From: Stomorhina lunata
Taxonomy: Eukaryota > Arthropoda > Insecta > Diptera > Rhiniidae
Reading direction: 5' to 3'
Length of the DNA stretch: 64,000 nucleotides
Assembly (NCBI GenBank): GCA_933228675.1
Contig: OW121742.1
Location: forward strand, 113,162,739 to 113,226,738
Positions 1 to 13,035 of the stretch are shown here, one piece after another; positions within the stretch are counted from its first letter, which is position 1, and the number at the start of each line of letters is the position of its first letter. The position numbers and the translations under genes were made by a program. The notes beneath the pieces were generated by a model. The model ran no database searches and was not told the DNA's origin. It saw only the letters and a list, made by a program, of their open reading frames with translations.

Positions 1-3000
1 ATAGAAAAACCTACTAACGTCAACTTTTTCTATAGAAAAACCTACTAACGTCAACTTTTTCTATAGAAAAACCTACTTACGTCAACTTTTTCTATAGAAA
101 AACCTACTAACGTCAACTTTTTCTATAGAAAAACCTACTAACGTCAACTTTTTCTATAGAAAAACCTACTAACGTCAACTTTTTCTATAGAAAAACCTAC
201 TAACGTCAACTTTTTCTATAGAAAAACCTACTAACGTCATATATAGAAAAACCTACTAACGTCAACTTTTTCTATAGAAAAACCTACTTACGTCAACTTT
301 TTCTATAGAAAAACCTACTAACGTCAACTTTTTCTATAGAAAAACCTACTTACGTCAACTTTTTCTATAGAAAAACCTACTAACGTCAACTTTTTCTATA
401 GAAAAACCTACTAACGTCAACTTTTTCTATAGAAAAACCTACTAACGTCAACTTTTTCTATAGAAAAACCTACTTACGTCAACTTTTTCTATAGAAAAAC
501 CTACTTACGTCAACTTTTTCTATAGAAAAACCTACTAACGTCAACTTTTTCTATAGAAAAACCTACTAACGTCAACTTTTTCTATAGAAAAACCTACTAA
601 CGTCAACTTTTTCTATAGAAAAACCTACTTACGTCAACTTTTTCTATAGAAAAACCTACTAATGTCAATTTTTTCTATAGAAAAACCTACTAATGTCAAT
701 TTTTTCTATAGAAAAACCTACTAATGTCAACTTTTTCTATAAAAAAACCTAATGGCGTCAACTTTTTTTCATAGAAAAACCTACTAACATCAGAAAAACC
801 TACTTTCGTCAACTTTTTCTATAGAAAAACCTACTAACGTCAACTTTTTCTATAGAAAAACCTACTAACGTCAACTTTTTCTATAGAAAAACCTACTAAC
901 GTCAACTTTTTCTATAGAAAAACCTACTAACGTCAACTTTTTCTATAGAAAAACCTACTTACGTCAACTTTTTCTGTAGAAAAACCTACTAACGTAAACT
1001 TTTTCTATAGAAAAACCTACTAACGTCAACTTTTTCTATAGAAAAACCTACTAACGTCAACTTTTTCTATAGAAAAACCTACTTACGTCAACTTTTTCTA
1101 TAGAAAAACCTACTAACGTCAACTTTTTCTATAGAAAAACCTACTAACGTCAACTTTTTCTATAGAAAAACCTACTAACGTCAACTTTTTCTATAGAAAA
1201 ACCTACTAACGTCAACTTTTTCTATAGAAAAACCTACTAACGTCAACTTTTTCTATAGAAAAACCTACTAACGTCATATATGGAAAAACCTACTAACGTC
1301 AACTTTTTCTATAGAAAAACCTACTAACGTCAACTTTTTCTATAGAAAAACCTACTTACGTCAACTTTTTCTATAGAAAAACCTACTAACGTCAACTTTT
1401 TCTATAGAAAAACCTACTAACGTCAACTTTTTCTATAGAAAAACCTACTAACGTCAACTTTTTCTATAGAAAAACCTACTTACGTCAACTTTTTCTATAG
1501 AAAAACCTACTAACGTCAACTTTTTCTATAGAAAAACCTACTAACGTCAACTTTTTCTATAGAAAAACCTACTAACGTCAACTTTTTATATAGAAAAACC
1601 TACTAACGTCAACTTTTTCTATAGAAAAACCTACTAACGTCAACTTTTTCTATAGAAAAACCTACTAACGTCAACTTTTTCTATAGAAAAACCTACTAAC
1701 GTCAACTTTTTCTATAGAAAAACCTACTAACGTCAACTTTTTCTATAGAAAAACCTACTAACGTCAACTTTTTCTATAGAAAAACCTACTTACGTCAACT
1801 TTTTCTATAGAAAAACCTACTAACGTCAACTTTTTCTATAGAAAAACCTACTAACGTCAACTTTTTCTATAAAAAAACCTACTAACGTCAACTTTTTCTA
1901 TAGAAAAACCTACTTACGTCAACTTTTTCTATAGAAAAACCTACTAACGTCAACTTTTTCTATAGAAAAACCTACTAACGTCAACTTTTTCTATAGAAAA
2001 ACCTACTAACGTCAACTTTTTCTATAGAAAAACCTACTAACGTCAACTTTTTCTATAGAAAAACCTACTAACGTCAACTTTTTCTATAGAAAAACCTACT
2101 AACGTCAACTTTTTCTATAGAAAAACCTACTAACGTCAACTTTTTATATAGAAAAACCTACTAACGTCAACTTTTTCTATAGAAAAACCTACTAACGTCA
2201 ACTTTTTCTATAGAAAAACCTACTAACGTCAACTTTTTCTATAGAAAAACCCACTAACGTCAACTTTTTCTATAGAAAAACCTACTAACGTCAACTTTTT
2301 CTATAGAAAAACCTACTAACGTCAACTTTTTCTATAGAAAAACCTACTAACGTCAACTTTTTCTATAGAAAAACCTACTAACGTCAACTTTTTCTATAGA
2401 AAAACCTACTAATGTCAACTTTTTCTATAGAAAAACCTACTAACGTCAACTTTTTCTATAGAAAAACCTACTAACGTCAACTTTTTCTATAGAAAAACCT
2501 ACTAACGTCAACTTTTTCTATAGAAAAACCTACTAACGTCAACTTTTTCTATAGAAAAACCTACTAACGTCAACTTTTTCTATAGAAAAACCTACTAACG
2601 TCAACTTTTTCTATAGAAAAACCTACTAACGTCAACTTTTTCTATAGAAAAACCTACTAACGTCAACTTTTTCTATAGAAAAACCTACTTACGTCAACTT
2701 TTTCTATAGAAAAACCTACTAACGTCAACTTTTTCTATAGAAAAACCTACTAACGTCAACTTTTTCTATAGAAAAACCTACTAACGTCAACTTTTTCTAT
2801 AGAAAAACCTACTAACGTCAACTTTTTCTATAGAAAAACCTACTAACGTCAACTTTTTCTATAGAAAAACCTACTAACGTCAACTTTTTCTATAGAAAAA
2901 CCTACTAACGTCAACTTTTTCTATAGAAAAACCTACTAACGTCAACTTTTTCTATAGAAAAACTTACTTACGTCAACTTTTTCTGTAGAAAAACCTACTA

Positions 3001-5900
3001 ACGTCAACTTTTTCTATAGAAAAACCTACTAACGTCAACTTTTTCTATAGAAAAACCTACTAACGTCAACTTTTTCTATAGAAAAACCTACTAACGTCAA
3101 CTTTTTCTATAGAAAAACCTACTTACGTCAACTTTTTCTATAGAAAAACCTACTAACGTCAACTTTTTCTATAGAAAAACCTACTAACGTCAACTTTTTC
3201 TATAGAAAAACCTACTAACGTCAACTTTTTCTATAGAAAAACCTACTAACGTCATATATAGAAAAACCTACTAACGTCAACTTTTTCTATAGAAAAACCT
3301 ACTTACGTCAACTTTTTCTATAGAAAAACCTACTAACGTCAACTTTTTCTATAGAAAAACCTACTTACATCAACTTTTTCTATAGAAAAACCTACTAACG
3401 TCAACTTTTTCTATAGAAAAACCTACTAACGTCAACTTTTTCTATAGAAAAACCTACTAACGTCAACTTTTTCTATAGAAAAACTTACTTACGTCAACTT
3501 TTTCTGTAGAAAAACCTACTAACGTCAACTTTTTCTATAGAAAAACCTACTAACGTCAACTTTTTCTATAGAAAAACCTACTAACGTCAACTTTTTCTAT
3601 AGAAAAACCTACTAACGTCAACTTTTTCTATAGAAAAACCTACTTACGTCAACTTTTTCTATAGAAAAACCTACTAACGTCAACTTTTTCTATAGAAAAA
3701 CCTACTAACGTCAACTTTTTCTATAGAAAAACCTACTAACGTCAACTTTTTCTATAGAAAAACCTACTAACGTCAACTTTTTCTATAGAAAAACCTACTA
3801 ACGTCAACTTTTTCTATAGAAAAACCTACTAACGTCAACTTTTTCTATAGAAAAACCTACTAACGTCAACTTTTTCTATAGAAAAACCTACTTACGTCAA
3901 CTTTTTCTATAGAAAAACCTACTAACGTCAACTTTTTCTATAGAAAAACCTACTAACGTCAACTTTTTCTATAAAAAAACCTACTAACGTCAACTTTTTC
4001 TATAGAAAAACCTACTTACGTCAACTTTTTCTATAGAAAAACCTACTAACGTCAACTTTTTCTATAGAAAAACCTACTAACGTCAACTTTTTCTATAGAA
4101 AAACCTACTAACGTCAACTTTTTCTATAGAAAAACCTACTAACGTCAACTTTTTCTATAGAAAAACCTACTAACGTCAACTTTTTCTATAGAAAAACCTA
4201 CTAACGTCAACTTTTTCTATAGAAAAACCTACTAACGTCAACTTTTTATATAGAAAAACCTACTAACGTCAACTTTTTCTATAGAAAAACCTACTAACGT
4301 CAACTTTTTCTATAGAAAAACCTACTAACGTCAACTTTTTCTATAGAAAAACCCACTAACGTCAACTTTTTCTATAGAAAAACCTACTAACGTCAACTTT
4401 TTCTATAGAAAAACCTACTAACGTCAACTTTTTCTATAGAAAAACCTACTAACGTCAACTTTTTCTATAGAAAAACCTACTAATGTCAACTTTTTCTATA
4501 GAAAAACCTACTAACGTCAACTTTTTCTATAGAAAAACCTACTAACGTCAACTTTTTCTATAGAAAAACCTACTAACGTCAACTTTTTCTATAGAAAAAC
4601 CTACTAACGTCAACTTTTTCTATAGAAAAACCTACTAACGTCAACTTTTTCTATAGAAAAACCTACTAACGTCAACTTTTTCTATAGAAAAACCTACTAA
4701 CGTCAACTTTTTCTATAGAAAAACCTACTAACGTCAACTTTTTCTATAGAAAAACCTACTTACGTCAACTTTTTCTATAGAAAAACCTACTAACGTCAAC
4801 TTTTTCTATAGAAAAACCTACTAACGTCAACTTTTTCTATAGAAAAACCTACTAACGTCAACTTTTTCTATAGAAAAACCTACTAACGTCAACTTTTTCT
4901 ATAGAAAAACCTACTAACGTCAACTTTTTCTATAGAAAAACCTACTAACGTCAACTTTTTCTATAGAAAAAACCTACTAACGTCAACTTTTTCTATAGAA
5001 AAACCTACTAACGTCAACTTTTTCTATAGAAAAACCTACTTACGTCAACTTTTTCTATAGAAAAACCTACTTACGTCAACTTTTTCTATAGAAAAACCTA
5101 CTAACGTCAACTTTTTCTATAGAAAAACCTACTAACGTCAACTTTTTCTATAGAAAAACCTACTAACGTCAACTTTTTCTATAGAAAAACCTACTTACGT
5201 CAACTTTTTCTATAGAAAAACCTACTAATGTCAATTTTTTCTATAGAAAAACCTACTAACGTCAACTTTTTCTATAGAAAAACCTACTGACGTCAACTTT
5301 TTCTATAGAAAAATCTACTAACGTCAACTTTTTCTATAGAAAAACCTACTAACGTCAACTTTCTCTATAGAAAAACCTACTAACGTCAACTTTTTCTATA
5401 GAAAAACCTACTAATGTCAACTTTTTCTATAGAAAAACCTACTAACGTCAACTTTTTCTATAGAAAAACCTACTAACGTCAACTTTTTCTATAGAAGAAC
5501 CTACTTACGTCAACTTTTTCAATAGAAAAACCTACTAACGTCAACTTTTTCTATAGAAAAACCTACTAACGTCAACTTTTTCTATAGAAAAACCTACTAA
5601 CGTCAACTTTTTCTATAGAAAAACCTACTAACGTCAACTTTTTCTATAAAAAAACCTACTAATGTCAACTTTTTCTATAGAAAAACCTACTAATGTCAAC
5701 TTTTTCTATAGAAAATCCTACTAACGCCCACTTTTTCAAGACAAAAACCTACTAACGCCCACTTTTTTTATTGAAAAACCTACTAACGCCCCCTTTTTCT
5801 ATAGAAAAACCTACTAACGTCAACTTTTTCTATAGAAAAACCTACTAACGTCAACTTTTTCTATAGAAAAACCTACTAACGCCCACTTTTTCTATAGAAA
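1..5900. repeat. 31-bp palindromic satellite, block A (CCTACTAACG linker)
   Basis: About 190 tandem copies of a 31-bp monomer, continuing from beyond the left edge. Each copy is the palindrome TTTTTCTATAGAAAAA plus the linker CCTACTAACGTCAAC. Common variants have TTACG in place of TAACG. Rare variants include a 25-bp unit with a 6-bp deletion (GTCATATA, near 236, 1273 and 3251), CTGTAG cores (near 976, 2990 and 3506) and ATATAG cores (near 1588, 2148 and 4248). Rare variants recur at fixed offsets, which shows segmental duplication (see findings). Monomers after about 5700 are increasingly divergent. No coding content is seen. Confidence 0.97.
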
Positions 5901-6085
5901 AACCTTCTGTCTTCCACTTTTTCTATAGAAAATCTTCTGGCCCCCACTTTTCTATAGAAAGGACATCTTTCCCCCACTCTTGCAACAGAAAAATCTTCTG
6001 TCTCCCACTTTTGCTATAGAAAAACCCTCTGTCGCTTATTTCTTCTATAGAAAAACCTTCTGTCGACCACTCTTCCTATAGAAAA
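5900..6085. repeat. Transitional, degenerate monomers between blocks A and B
   Basis: About six diverged copies with the CTATAGAAAA core but linkers intermediate between block A (CCTACTAACG) and block B (CTGACTGTCG), such as CCTTCTGTCTTCC. The row shows a sequence gradient rather than a sharp junction. Confidence 0.85.
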
Positions 6086-7290
6086 ACTGACTGTCGTCCA
6101 CTTTTTCTATAGAAAAACTGACTGTCGTCCACTTTTTCTATAGAAAAACTGACTGTCGTCCACTTTTTCTATAGAAAAACTGACTGTCGTCCACTTTTTC
6201 TATAGAAAAACTGACTGTCGTCCACTTTTTATATAGAAAAACTGACTGTCGTCCACTTTTTCTATAGAAAAACTGACTGTCGTCCACTTTTTCTATAGAA
6301 AAACTGACTGTCGTCCACTTTTTCTATAGAAAAACTGACTGTCGTCCACTTTTTCTATAGAAAAACTGACTGTCGTCCACTTTTTCTATAGAAAAACTGA
6401 CGGTCGTCCACTTTTTCTATAGAAAAACTGACGGTCGTCCACTGACTGCCGTCCACTTTTTCTATAGAAAAACTGACTGTCGCCCACTTTTTCTATAGAA
6501 AAACTGACTGTCGTCCACTTTTTCTATAGAAAAACTGACTGTCGTCCACTTTTTCTATAGAAAAACTGACTGTCGTCCACTTTTTCTATAGAAAAACTGA
6601 CTGTCGTCCACTTTTTCTATAGAAAACTGACTGCCGTCCACTTTTTCTATAGAAAAACTGACTGTCGTCCACTTTTTCTATAGAAAAACTTACGGTCGTC
6701 CACTTTTTCTATAGAAAAACTGACTGTCGTCCAATTTTTCTATAGAAAAACTGACTGTCGTCCACTTTTTCTATAGAAAAACTGATTGTCGTCCACTTTT
6801 TCTATAGAAAAACTGACTGTCGTCCACTTTTTCTATAGAAAAACTGACTGTCGTCCACTTTTTCTATAGAAAAACTGACTGTCGTCCACTTTTTCTATAG
6901 AAAAACTGACTGTCGTCCACTTTTTCTATAGAAAAACTGACTGTCGTCCACTTTTTCTATAGAAAAACTGACTGTCGTCCACTTTTTCTATAGAAAAACT
7001 GACTGTCGTCCACTTTTTCTATAGAAAAACTGACTGTCGTCTACTTTTTCTAGAGAAAAACTGACTGTCATCAACTTTTTCTACAGAAAAACTGACTGTC
7101 GTCCACTTTTTCTATAGAAAAACTGACTGTCGTCCACTTTTTCTATAGAAAAACTGACAGTCGTCCACTTTTTCTATAGAAAAAACTGACTGTCGTCCAC
7201 TTTTTCTACAGAAAAACTGACTGTCGTCCACTTTTTCTATAGAAAAACTGACTGTCGTCCACTATTTCTATAGAAAACTCTACTTTCGCT
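6085..7290. repeat. 31-bp palindromic satellite, block B (CTGACTGTCGTCC linker)
   Basis: About 39 tandem copies of 31 bp with the same CTTTTTCTATAGAAAAAC core as block A and the linker CTGACTGTCGTCC. The array is very homogeneous; one copy pair is shortened near 6440. It degrades into unique DNA after about 7275. Confidence 0.96.
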
Positions 7291-8760
7291 TTTCTAACTA
7301 CAAAAATCTTTTAACAATGTTTACGCACCTGGTCTCAATGGTTTAGGTTAGAATTAAGTCGAAATTTGGCTTCTGTACATATAAAAGGGTTGAGAAGTTT
7401 TTCAAAATATCTAGATTTTTTCCTCTAAATTCGCGACTTAGCTAGTTAGGCACGTTGTGCTCTGCTTTCTTCATATTTACTTTCATGATAAAATTATAAA
7501 GCCTTAATTATGTCCTCATAAGCAAAATGTGAAAACAAACTTAGGGTTAAAGTAGATGTGAGGAGAAAGATGAAGGATATAAGCTTGAGCATGTGTGTAA
7601 TCGAATAGAAGGCAAAGGTAAACCAAAAAGAAAAATTAGTTAATTAAGTGTTTATTAGTTTCTGGTACAAATTAGGTTTTAAATATAAATTTTTTGGGTT
7701 TTAGCATTTGGCTGATTAAAGGAGAAAAAAAGGTTATCAAGTGATTTGAAGAAAAAACAAGTCAAAGGGTTTTATTACTAATTTTCTTAAACTTTGATAT
7801 AATTTCAAAAATTTGCTGAAATGAAAAGCTTTTAAAATTGAAATGTTAACTAGATTTTGAACTATTTATGTCAGCCAAAGAGAAAATAAAGTTTTTTCTT
7901 TGTTTTGAAAAAAAAGCACATACATGGTAACACAAATACACTTAAGGAAAGATGTATGCTTGTATGAATGTATGCTTGTATTTATGAGTGTATGTGTGAA
8001 CTATTTTATTCCTCGAAAACTGTTACTAAACAAATTAACTTATAAAAAAATTTTTGCTGACATTTTAAATAGAGTTCTTTTCAAGTTTTCTATGATTTTT
8101 TTATACTTTTTCATTTAACAAAAAAAATTAGAGTTTTTTTCTTCTTGTCTAAAAAACGACAAAGATTTGTTAAAATGAAAAGAAAAAGAAAATGAACAAA
8201 AAATATCGTGTAGAATATAAAAAAGAGCTGCTATAAAATAAATAATGATTGCAATGAATGAAACATTCAACATAGAAAATACTACAGAACAAAACTATGA
8301 AAAGCGACACTTCTTTTTAAAATAAAGTTTTATATAATATATAAAACTCACACACACACAGAGACTTAAACAGACACACTCACATTCATGCACACATACA
8401 ACAAATTTACACACTTTTACTATTCAACACAAATAGAAAACTTTATTCTTTGTAAAAGAAAATTGAGTAAAGCATGAAAAAAAAATTGAAAAAATAAAAG
8501 ACGACAGGAAAATCATTTCAACTAATGAAAACTTGTTTTCAACGCTTAGAAATTGTTAAAAGAATCTTAAATTGTAGTTTTTAAGTGTGGCCTTTTATCA
8601 AAATGTTTCAAATCTAAGGAAAAAAATTTTATATAAAAAGACTAGAAGACATTAATAGTCCTTAGAGGAGACACAAAGAGAAATTGAAGAATAGATTTAA
8701 GTGTTAAATGGTTTGGATGACATTTGCCATAAATATTTAACAATATTTTTCATTTAAAAT
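7290..8760. other. AT-rich single-copy-looking spacer
   Basis: No gene was recognised. The stretch holds poly-A/T runs and a CA-rich microsatellite patch at about 8347-8410. A 64-codon open frame at 7924-8118 is low-complexity and unlike any family known to me. A purine-rich frame near 7548-7640 is open for only about 28 codons and lacks convincing splice sites. Confidence 0.7.
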
Positions 8761-8761
8761 T

Positions 8762-9770
8762 CAATAGAAAAATACAATTTTTCTATAGAAAAATATGAAA
8801 TATTTTATAGAAAAATATGAATGTTTCATATTTTTCTATATAAAAACTTACTTTTTCTATATAAAAACTTACTTTTTCTGTAGAAAAACTTACTTTTTCT
8901 ATAAAAAAACTTACTTTTTCTATAGAAAAACTTACTTTTTCTATAGAAAAACTTACTTTTTCTATAGAAAAACTTACTTTTTCTATAGAAAAACTTACTT
9001 TTTCTATAGAAAAACTTACTTTTTCTATAGAAAAACTTACTTTTTCTATAGAAAAACTTACTTTTTCTATAGAAAAACTTACTTTTTCTATAGAAAAACT
9101 TACTTTTTCTATAGAAAAACTTACTTTTTCTATAGAAAAACTTACTTTTTCTATAGAAAAACTTACTTTTTCTATAGAAAAACTTACTTTTTCTATAGAA
9201 AAACTTACTTTTTCTATAGAAAAACTTACTTTTTCTATAGAAAAACTTACTTTTTCTATAGAAAAACTTACTTTTTCTATAGAAAAACTTACTTTTTCTA
9301 TAGAAAAACTTACTTTTTCTATAGAAAAACTTACTTTTTCTATAGAAAAACTTACTTTTTCTATAGAAAAACTTACTTTTTCTATAGAAAAACTTACTTT
9401 TTCTATAGAAAAACTTACTTTTTCTATAGAAAAACTTACTTTTTCTATAGAAAAACTTACTTTATCTATAGAAAAACTTACTTTTTCTATAGAAAAACTT
9501 ACTTTTTCTATAGAAAAACTTACTTTTTCTATAGAAAAACTTACTTTTTCTATAGAAAAACTTACTTTTTCTATAGAAAAACTTACATTTTCTATAGAAA
9601 AACTTACTTTTTCTATAGAAAAACTTACTTTTTCTATAGAAAAACTTACTTTTTCTATAGAAAAACTTACTTTTTCTATAGAAAAACTTACTTTTTCTAT
9701 AGAAAAACTTACTTTTTCAATAGAAAAACTTACTTTTTCTATAGAAAAACTTACTTTTTCTATAGATTTA
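8762..9770. repeat. 21-bp palindromic satellite, block C (CTTA linker)
   Basis: About 44 near-identical 21-bp copies, regular from about 8836. The core TTTTTCTATAGAAAAA is joined by a linker of only CTTAC. Because 21 is divisible by 3, one plus-strand frame stays open throughout and would encode a YFFYRKT heptad repeat. This follows from the period and gives no evidence of a gene. The left edge (8762-8835) holds degenerate copies. Confidence 0.97.
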
Positions 9771-10720
9771 CCTTGTGTAAATAATGTAAAGAATACATTT
9801 ACTTTGTATTTGTAGTGTTAATCACCCTTTCGAAATGTTAATAGTTATAATTCCCAACTCTGAACTGTTTAATTACATTGAAGCCTGAGCCGGATAATCA
9901 TTATCAATTTTATGCAAGGAATTAAGGTATTGTCCATATAAATTTCAAATTAGGAAATAAATAATACATGAAACATCAAACTCAATTTATTATAAATATT
10001 TTAATAACCGAAATCTAATCAATATGTAAAAAGTATTATATAACATTTCAAATTGATTGAATGATTTTTGACATTAAAGCAAACAAATATCAACGAATAT
10101 TCGAACTAGGAAAAACAAGATATAATTAAATGTAAATAAAGATTAAATATTTGTTAATATTTAATAGTTATTGGAAAAACACATATGTAAAATACTAAAG
10201 GACTAAAATTACTTATACACTTAAAATTTAACCATAAACACCAACAAAACCCATAATAAAATTATTAATAAAGTTATAAATTATTTACAGGCATGATAGT
10301 AGTATTATTATTTTATTTACCCTTAAAACCCAGATAAAATTCTTGATATCCTTTTCTATCATAATAACAACAATAATAATGGAAAAAGGACAATAGAATA
10401 ATAACTAAGGAAATTAATTAAGTGAGCACAAAATTGAAAATATCTTGAGAATTGTAACAAGTGTTTACCTTGATTAACACCTGATCTCTTTGTTTAAATG
10501 CCTATGAAAAGTATGTCTATAGAAATTAACTGACTAGATGAAATTCCCAGCATAGACAGACACACCTGCCTTTTCTACACAAAATTTCAAATTGTCTATA
10601 AACAAAAACAATGACAATTTAGAAAATTTTATTGAAAATAACAAACAATTATCGAAAATAAATCGTATTTAGTAGAAATACTTAATGAACAGAGAAAATA
10701 ATTCTCTATTTTAAAACATA
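9771..10720. other. AT-rich spacer
   Basis: No gene or RNA was recognised. The region is very AT-rich with scattered short open frames. A possible plus-strand acceptor (ATTATTTACAG at about 10280-10291) has no convincing open exon behind it. Confidence 0.65.
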
Positions 10721-10757
10721 GACATTCAATTGAACATTAGGGGGCTCAGGAATATTT

Positions 10758-10912
10758 GACCCAATACTAATGTAAAAGCAATACTAGCTTCAATACTAGT
10801 ACCAATACAAGTACCAATACTAATACTAGTACTAATACCAGTACCAATACTAATACCATTACTAGTACCAATACCAGTACCAATATTAATACCAATACTA
10901 GTACCAATAACC
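10758..10912. repeat. Degenerate hexamer/12-mer array (AATACT / ACCAGT type)
   Basis: About 25 hexamers of the form AC(C/T)A(A/G)T, such as ACCAATACTAATACTAGT, in imperfect tandem. The subunit AATACT is the reverse complement of AGTATT, which makes up the perfect array at 62232-64000. The array sits directly against the CTATAG array that starts at about 10914. Confidence 0.85.
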
Positions 10913-10913
10913 A

Positions 10914-11225
10914 ATTTTTTTATAGAAAAAATCAAACTTTCTACAGAAAAAATCAAATTTTCTATAGAAAAAAATCAAATTTCCTGTAGAAAAAAATTAA
11001 ATTTTCTATAGAAAAAATCAAATTTTCTATAGAAAAAATCAAATTTCCTGTAGAAAAAAAAAATAAATTTTCTATAGAAAAAATTAAATTTTCTATAGAA
11101 AAAATCAAATTTTCTATTGAAAAAATCAAATTTTCTATAGAAAAAATTAAATTTTCGATAGAAAAAATTAAATTTTCGATAGAAAAAATTAAATTTTCTA
11201 TAGAAAAATCAATTTTTCCATAGAA
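10914..11225. repeat. 21-bp palindromic satellite, divergent part (AATCAAATTTT type)
   Basis: About 15 diverged units of 20-23 bp with the TTTTCTATAGAAAA core and linkers ATCAA or ATTAA. They include core variants (CCTGTAG, CGATAG, CTATTG). These look like the older flank of the homogeneous array that follows. Confidence 0.9.
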
Positions 11226-12190
11226 AAAATCGAATTTTCTATAGAAAAAATCAGTTTTTCTATAGAAAAAATCAGTTTTTCTATAGAAAAAATCAGTTTT
11301 TCTATAGAAAAAATCAGTTTTTCTATAGAAAAAATCAGTTTTTCTATAGAAAAAATCAGTTTTTCTATAGAAAAAATCAGTTTTTCTATAGAAAAAATCA
11401 GTTTTTCTATAGAAAAAATCAGTTTTTCTATAGAAAAAATCAGTTTTTCTATAGAAAAAATCAGTTTTTCTATAGAAAAAATCAGTTTTTCTATAGAAAA
11501 AATCAGTTTTTCTATAGAAAAAATGAGTTTTTCTATAGAAAAAATGAGTTTTTCTAGAGAAAAAAATCAGTTTTTCTATAGAAAAAATCAGTTTTTCTAT
11601 AGAAAAAATCAGTTTTTTCTATAGAAAAAATCAGTTTTTCTATAGAAAAAATCAGTTTTTCTATAGAAAAAATCAGTTTTTCTATAGAAAAAATCAGTTT
11701 TTCTATAGAAAAAATCAGTTTTTCTATAGAAAAAATCAGTTTTTCTATAGAAAAAATCAGTTTTTCTATAGAAAAAATCAGTTTTTCTATAGAAAAAATC
11801 AGTTTTTCTATAGAAAAAATCAGTTTTTCTATAGAAAAAATCAGTTTTTCTATAGAAAAAATCAGTTTTTCTATAGAAAAAATCAGTTTTTCTATAGAAA
11901 AAATCAGTTTTTCTATAGAAAAAATCAGTTTTTCTATAGAAAAAATCAGTTTTTCTATAGAAAAAATCAGTTTTTCTATAGAAAAAATCAGTTTTTCTAT
12001 AGAAAAAATCAGTTTTTCTATAGAAAAAATCAGTTTTTCTATAGAAAAAATCAGTTTTTCTATAGAAAAAATCAGTTTTTCTATAGAAAAAATCAGTTTT
12101 TCTATAGAAAAAATCAGTTTTTCTATAGAAAAAATCAGTTTTTCTATAGAAAAAAATCAGTTTTTCTATAGAAAAAATCAGTTTTTCTAC
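11226..12190. repeat. 21-bp palindromic satellite, block D (ATCAG linker)
   Basis: About 46 copies of a 21-bp unit: TTTTTCTATAGAAAAAA plus ATCAG. The reverse complement of this unit is the unit of block E at 13040-14540, so D and E form an inverted pair across an 850-bp spacer. A minus-strand frame through it (YRKTDFF heptads) is open only because the period is 7 codons. Confidence 0.97.
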
Positions 12191-13035
12191 TTTGATCAAC
12201 TCTAATAACCTAAAAATTTTAATTATTTGTATTTTCTTCGGGCTTTTCGAAAACAATTAAAGCAAAAACGTATTAAATTTTGTTTATTATGTTAGAATTT
12301 ACATTTATTTCCATTCACTTAACTTTACACATAAGTTCATAAATGCAAGTCGAATTTATTTCCAAATGACCAACCCAATGAGAATAATATGCCATTTCGT
12401 ATTATAATGATTTCTTAGATATTGATGCCTTAACACGCTCTTAAAAGTCATTCCATTTATACTAACATTTTGGAATTACATACATTGGAGGCCCCTTGGA
12501 ACGCTTAGAAATGGAAAAGTTGTAAAGTAATTTCATTGGAGGCATTATACAAACATTGTAACACTATTCATCGATTGCAAAGGCCTTTATATATAATCCT
12601 TTGGGAAGGTTTAGATGAGTTCCATCTCAGTTAAATAAAAATTTTAAATCATCTAAAGATAGATAAAATGATTATTCTGGAAGATATTTTCGTATCTCTA
12701 TATAAAATGGAATTTTATCATCTACTTATAGTTTTCCTATAACCAGAATAATCCATTTCTCCCCGCTGGGTATGAAAATTAATTTAATGCTTTACTCTGT
12801 CATTTCAAGGTGTTTTGTAACGTTAATGTTCTAGTATTTGTGTTGGGTATCTGTGTTTTATTCTTTCTAATTCTCATTGTACTGGTAATTTTGTTAAACG
12901 TTATAAATCACCTTTGTCACTCTGCATGATAATCAATGCGAATTTGTGTGTCCAAAAATCTATAAATTAAATTCAATTGCTTATTAACACTTTAAGAGAC
13001 GATGAAATTATTTTCCCTTATCTATAAAATATACA
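12190..13035. other. Spacer between inverted arrays D and E
   Basis: Unique-looking DNA of slightly higher complexity than other spacers. It holds an imperfect hairpin at 12664-12758 (separate entry). A roughly 34-codon open frame around 12430-12530 has no start or splice support. No gene was recognised. Confidence 0.65.
12664..12758. other. Imperfect inverted repeat / hairpin in unique DNA
   Basis: The left arm AAATGATTATTCTGG (12666-12680) pairs with CCAGAATAATCCATTT (12743-12758) with one bulge. An inner stem ATAAAAT/ATTTTAT closes on a GGA loop near 12702-12718. The middle part pairs poorly. It could be a remnant foldback element; it is not a good microRNA precursor because the inner stem is broken. 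Confidence 0.5.

Noticed and set aside
1..5900. MEF2-type sites (CTA-4xA/T-TAG) in the arrays
   Set aside because: The core CTATAG lacks the four-base A/T spacer of the MEF2 site, so the likeness is superficial.
1..7290. CRISPR array (regular repeats of about 31 bp)
   Set aside because: Whole monomers repeat with no unique spacers, there are no cas genes, and the DNA is clearly eukaryotic. These are tandem satellites.
7376..7390. TATA-box-like ATATAAAAGGG
   Set aside because: The motif is expected often in AT-rich DNA, and no initiator or open frame follows.
7548..7640. Purine-rich plus-strand frame (about 28 codons) ending near AAAG|GTAAAC
   Set aside because: No credible acceptor upstream, a weak donor, and a length within chance expectation.
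8795..9784. 329-codon plus-strand open frame (YFFYRKT repeats)
   Set aside because: Same cause: 21-bp tandem repeat, no independent evidence of coding.
11609..12256. 215-codon minus-strand open frame (FFYRKTD repeats)
   Set aside because: Same cause, block D read on the minus strand.
12664..12758. microRNA precursor
   Set aside because: The stem is interrupted by a large unpaired middle, so no 22-nt duplex can form.
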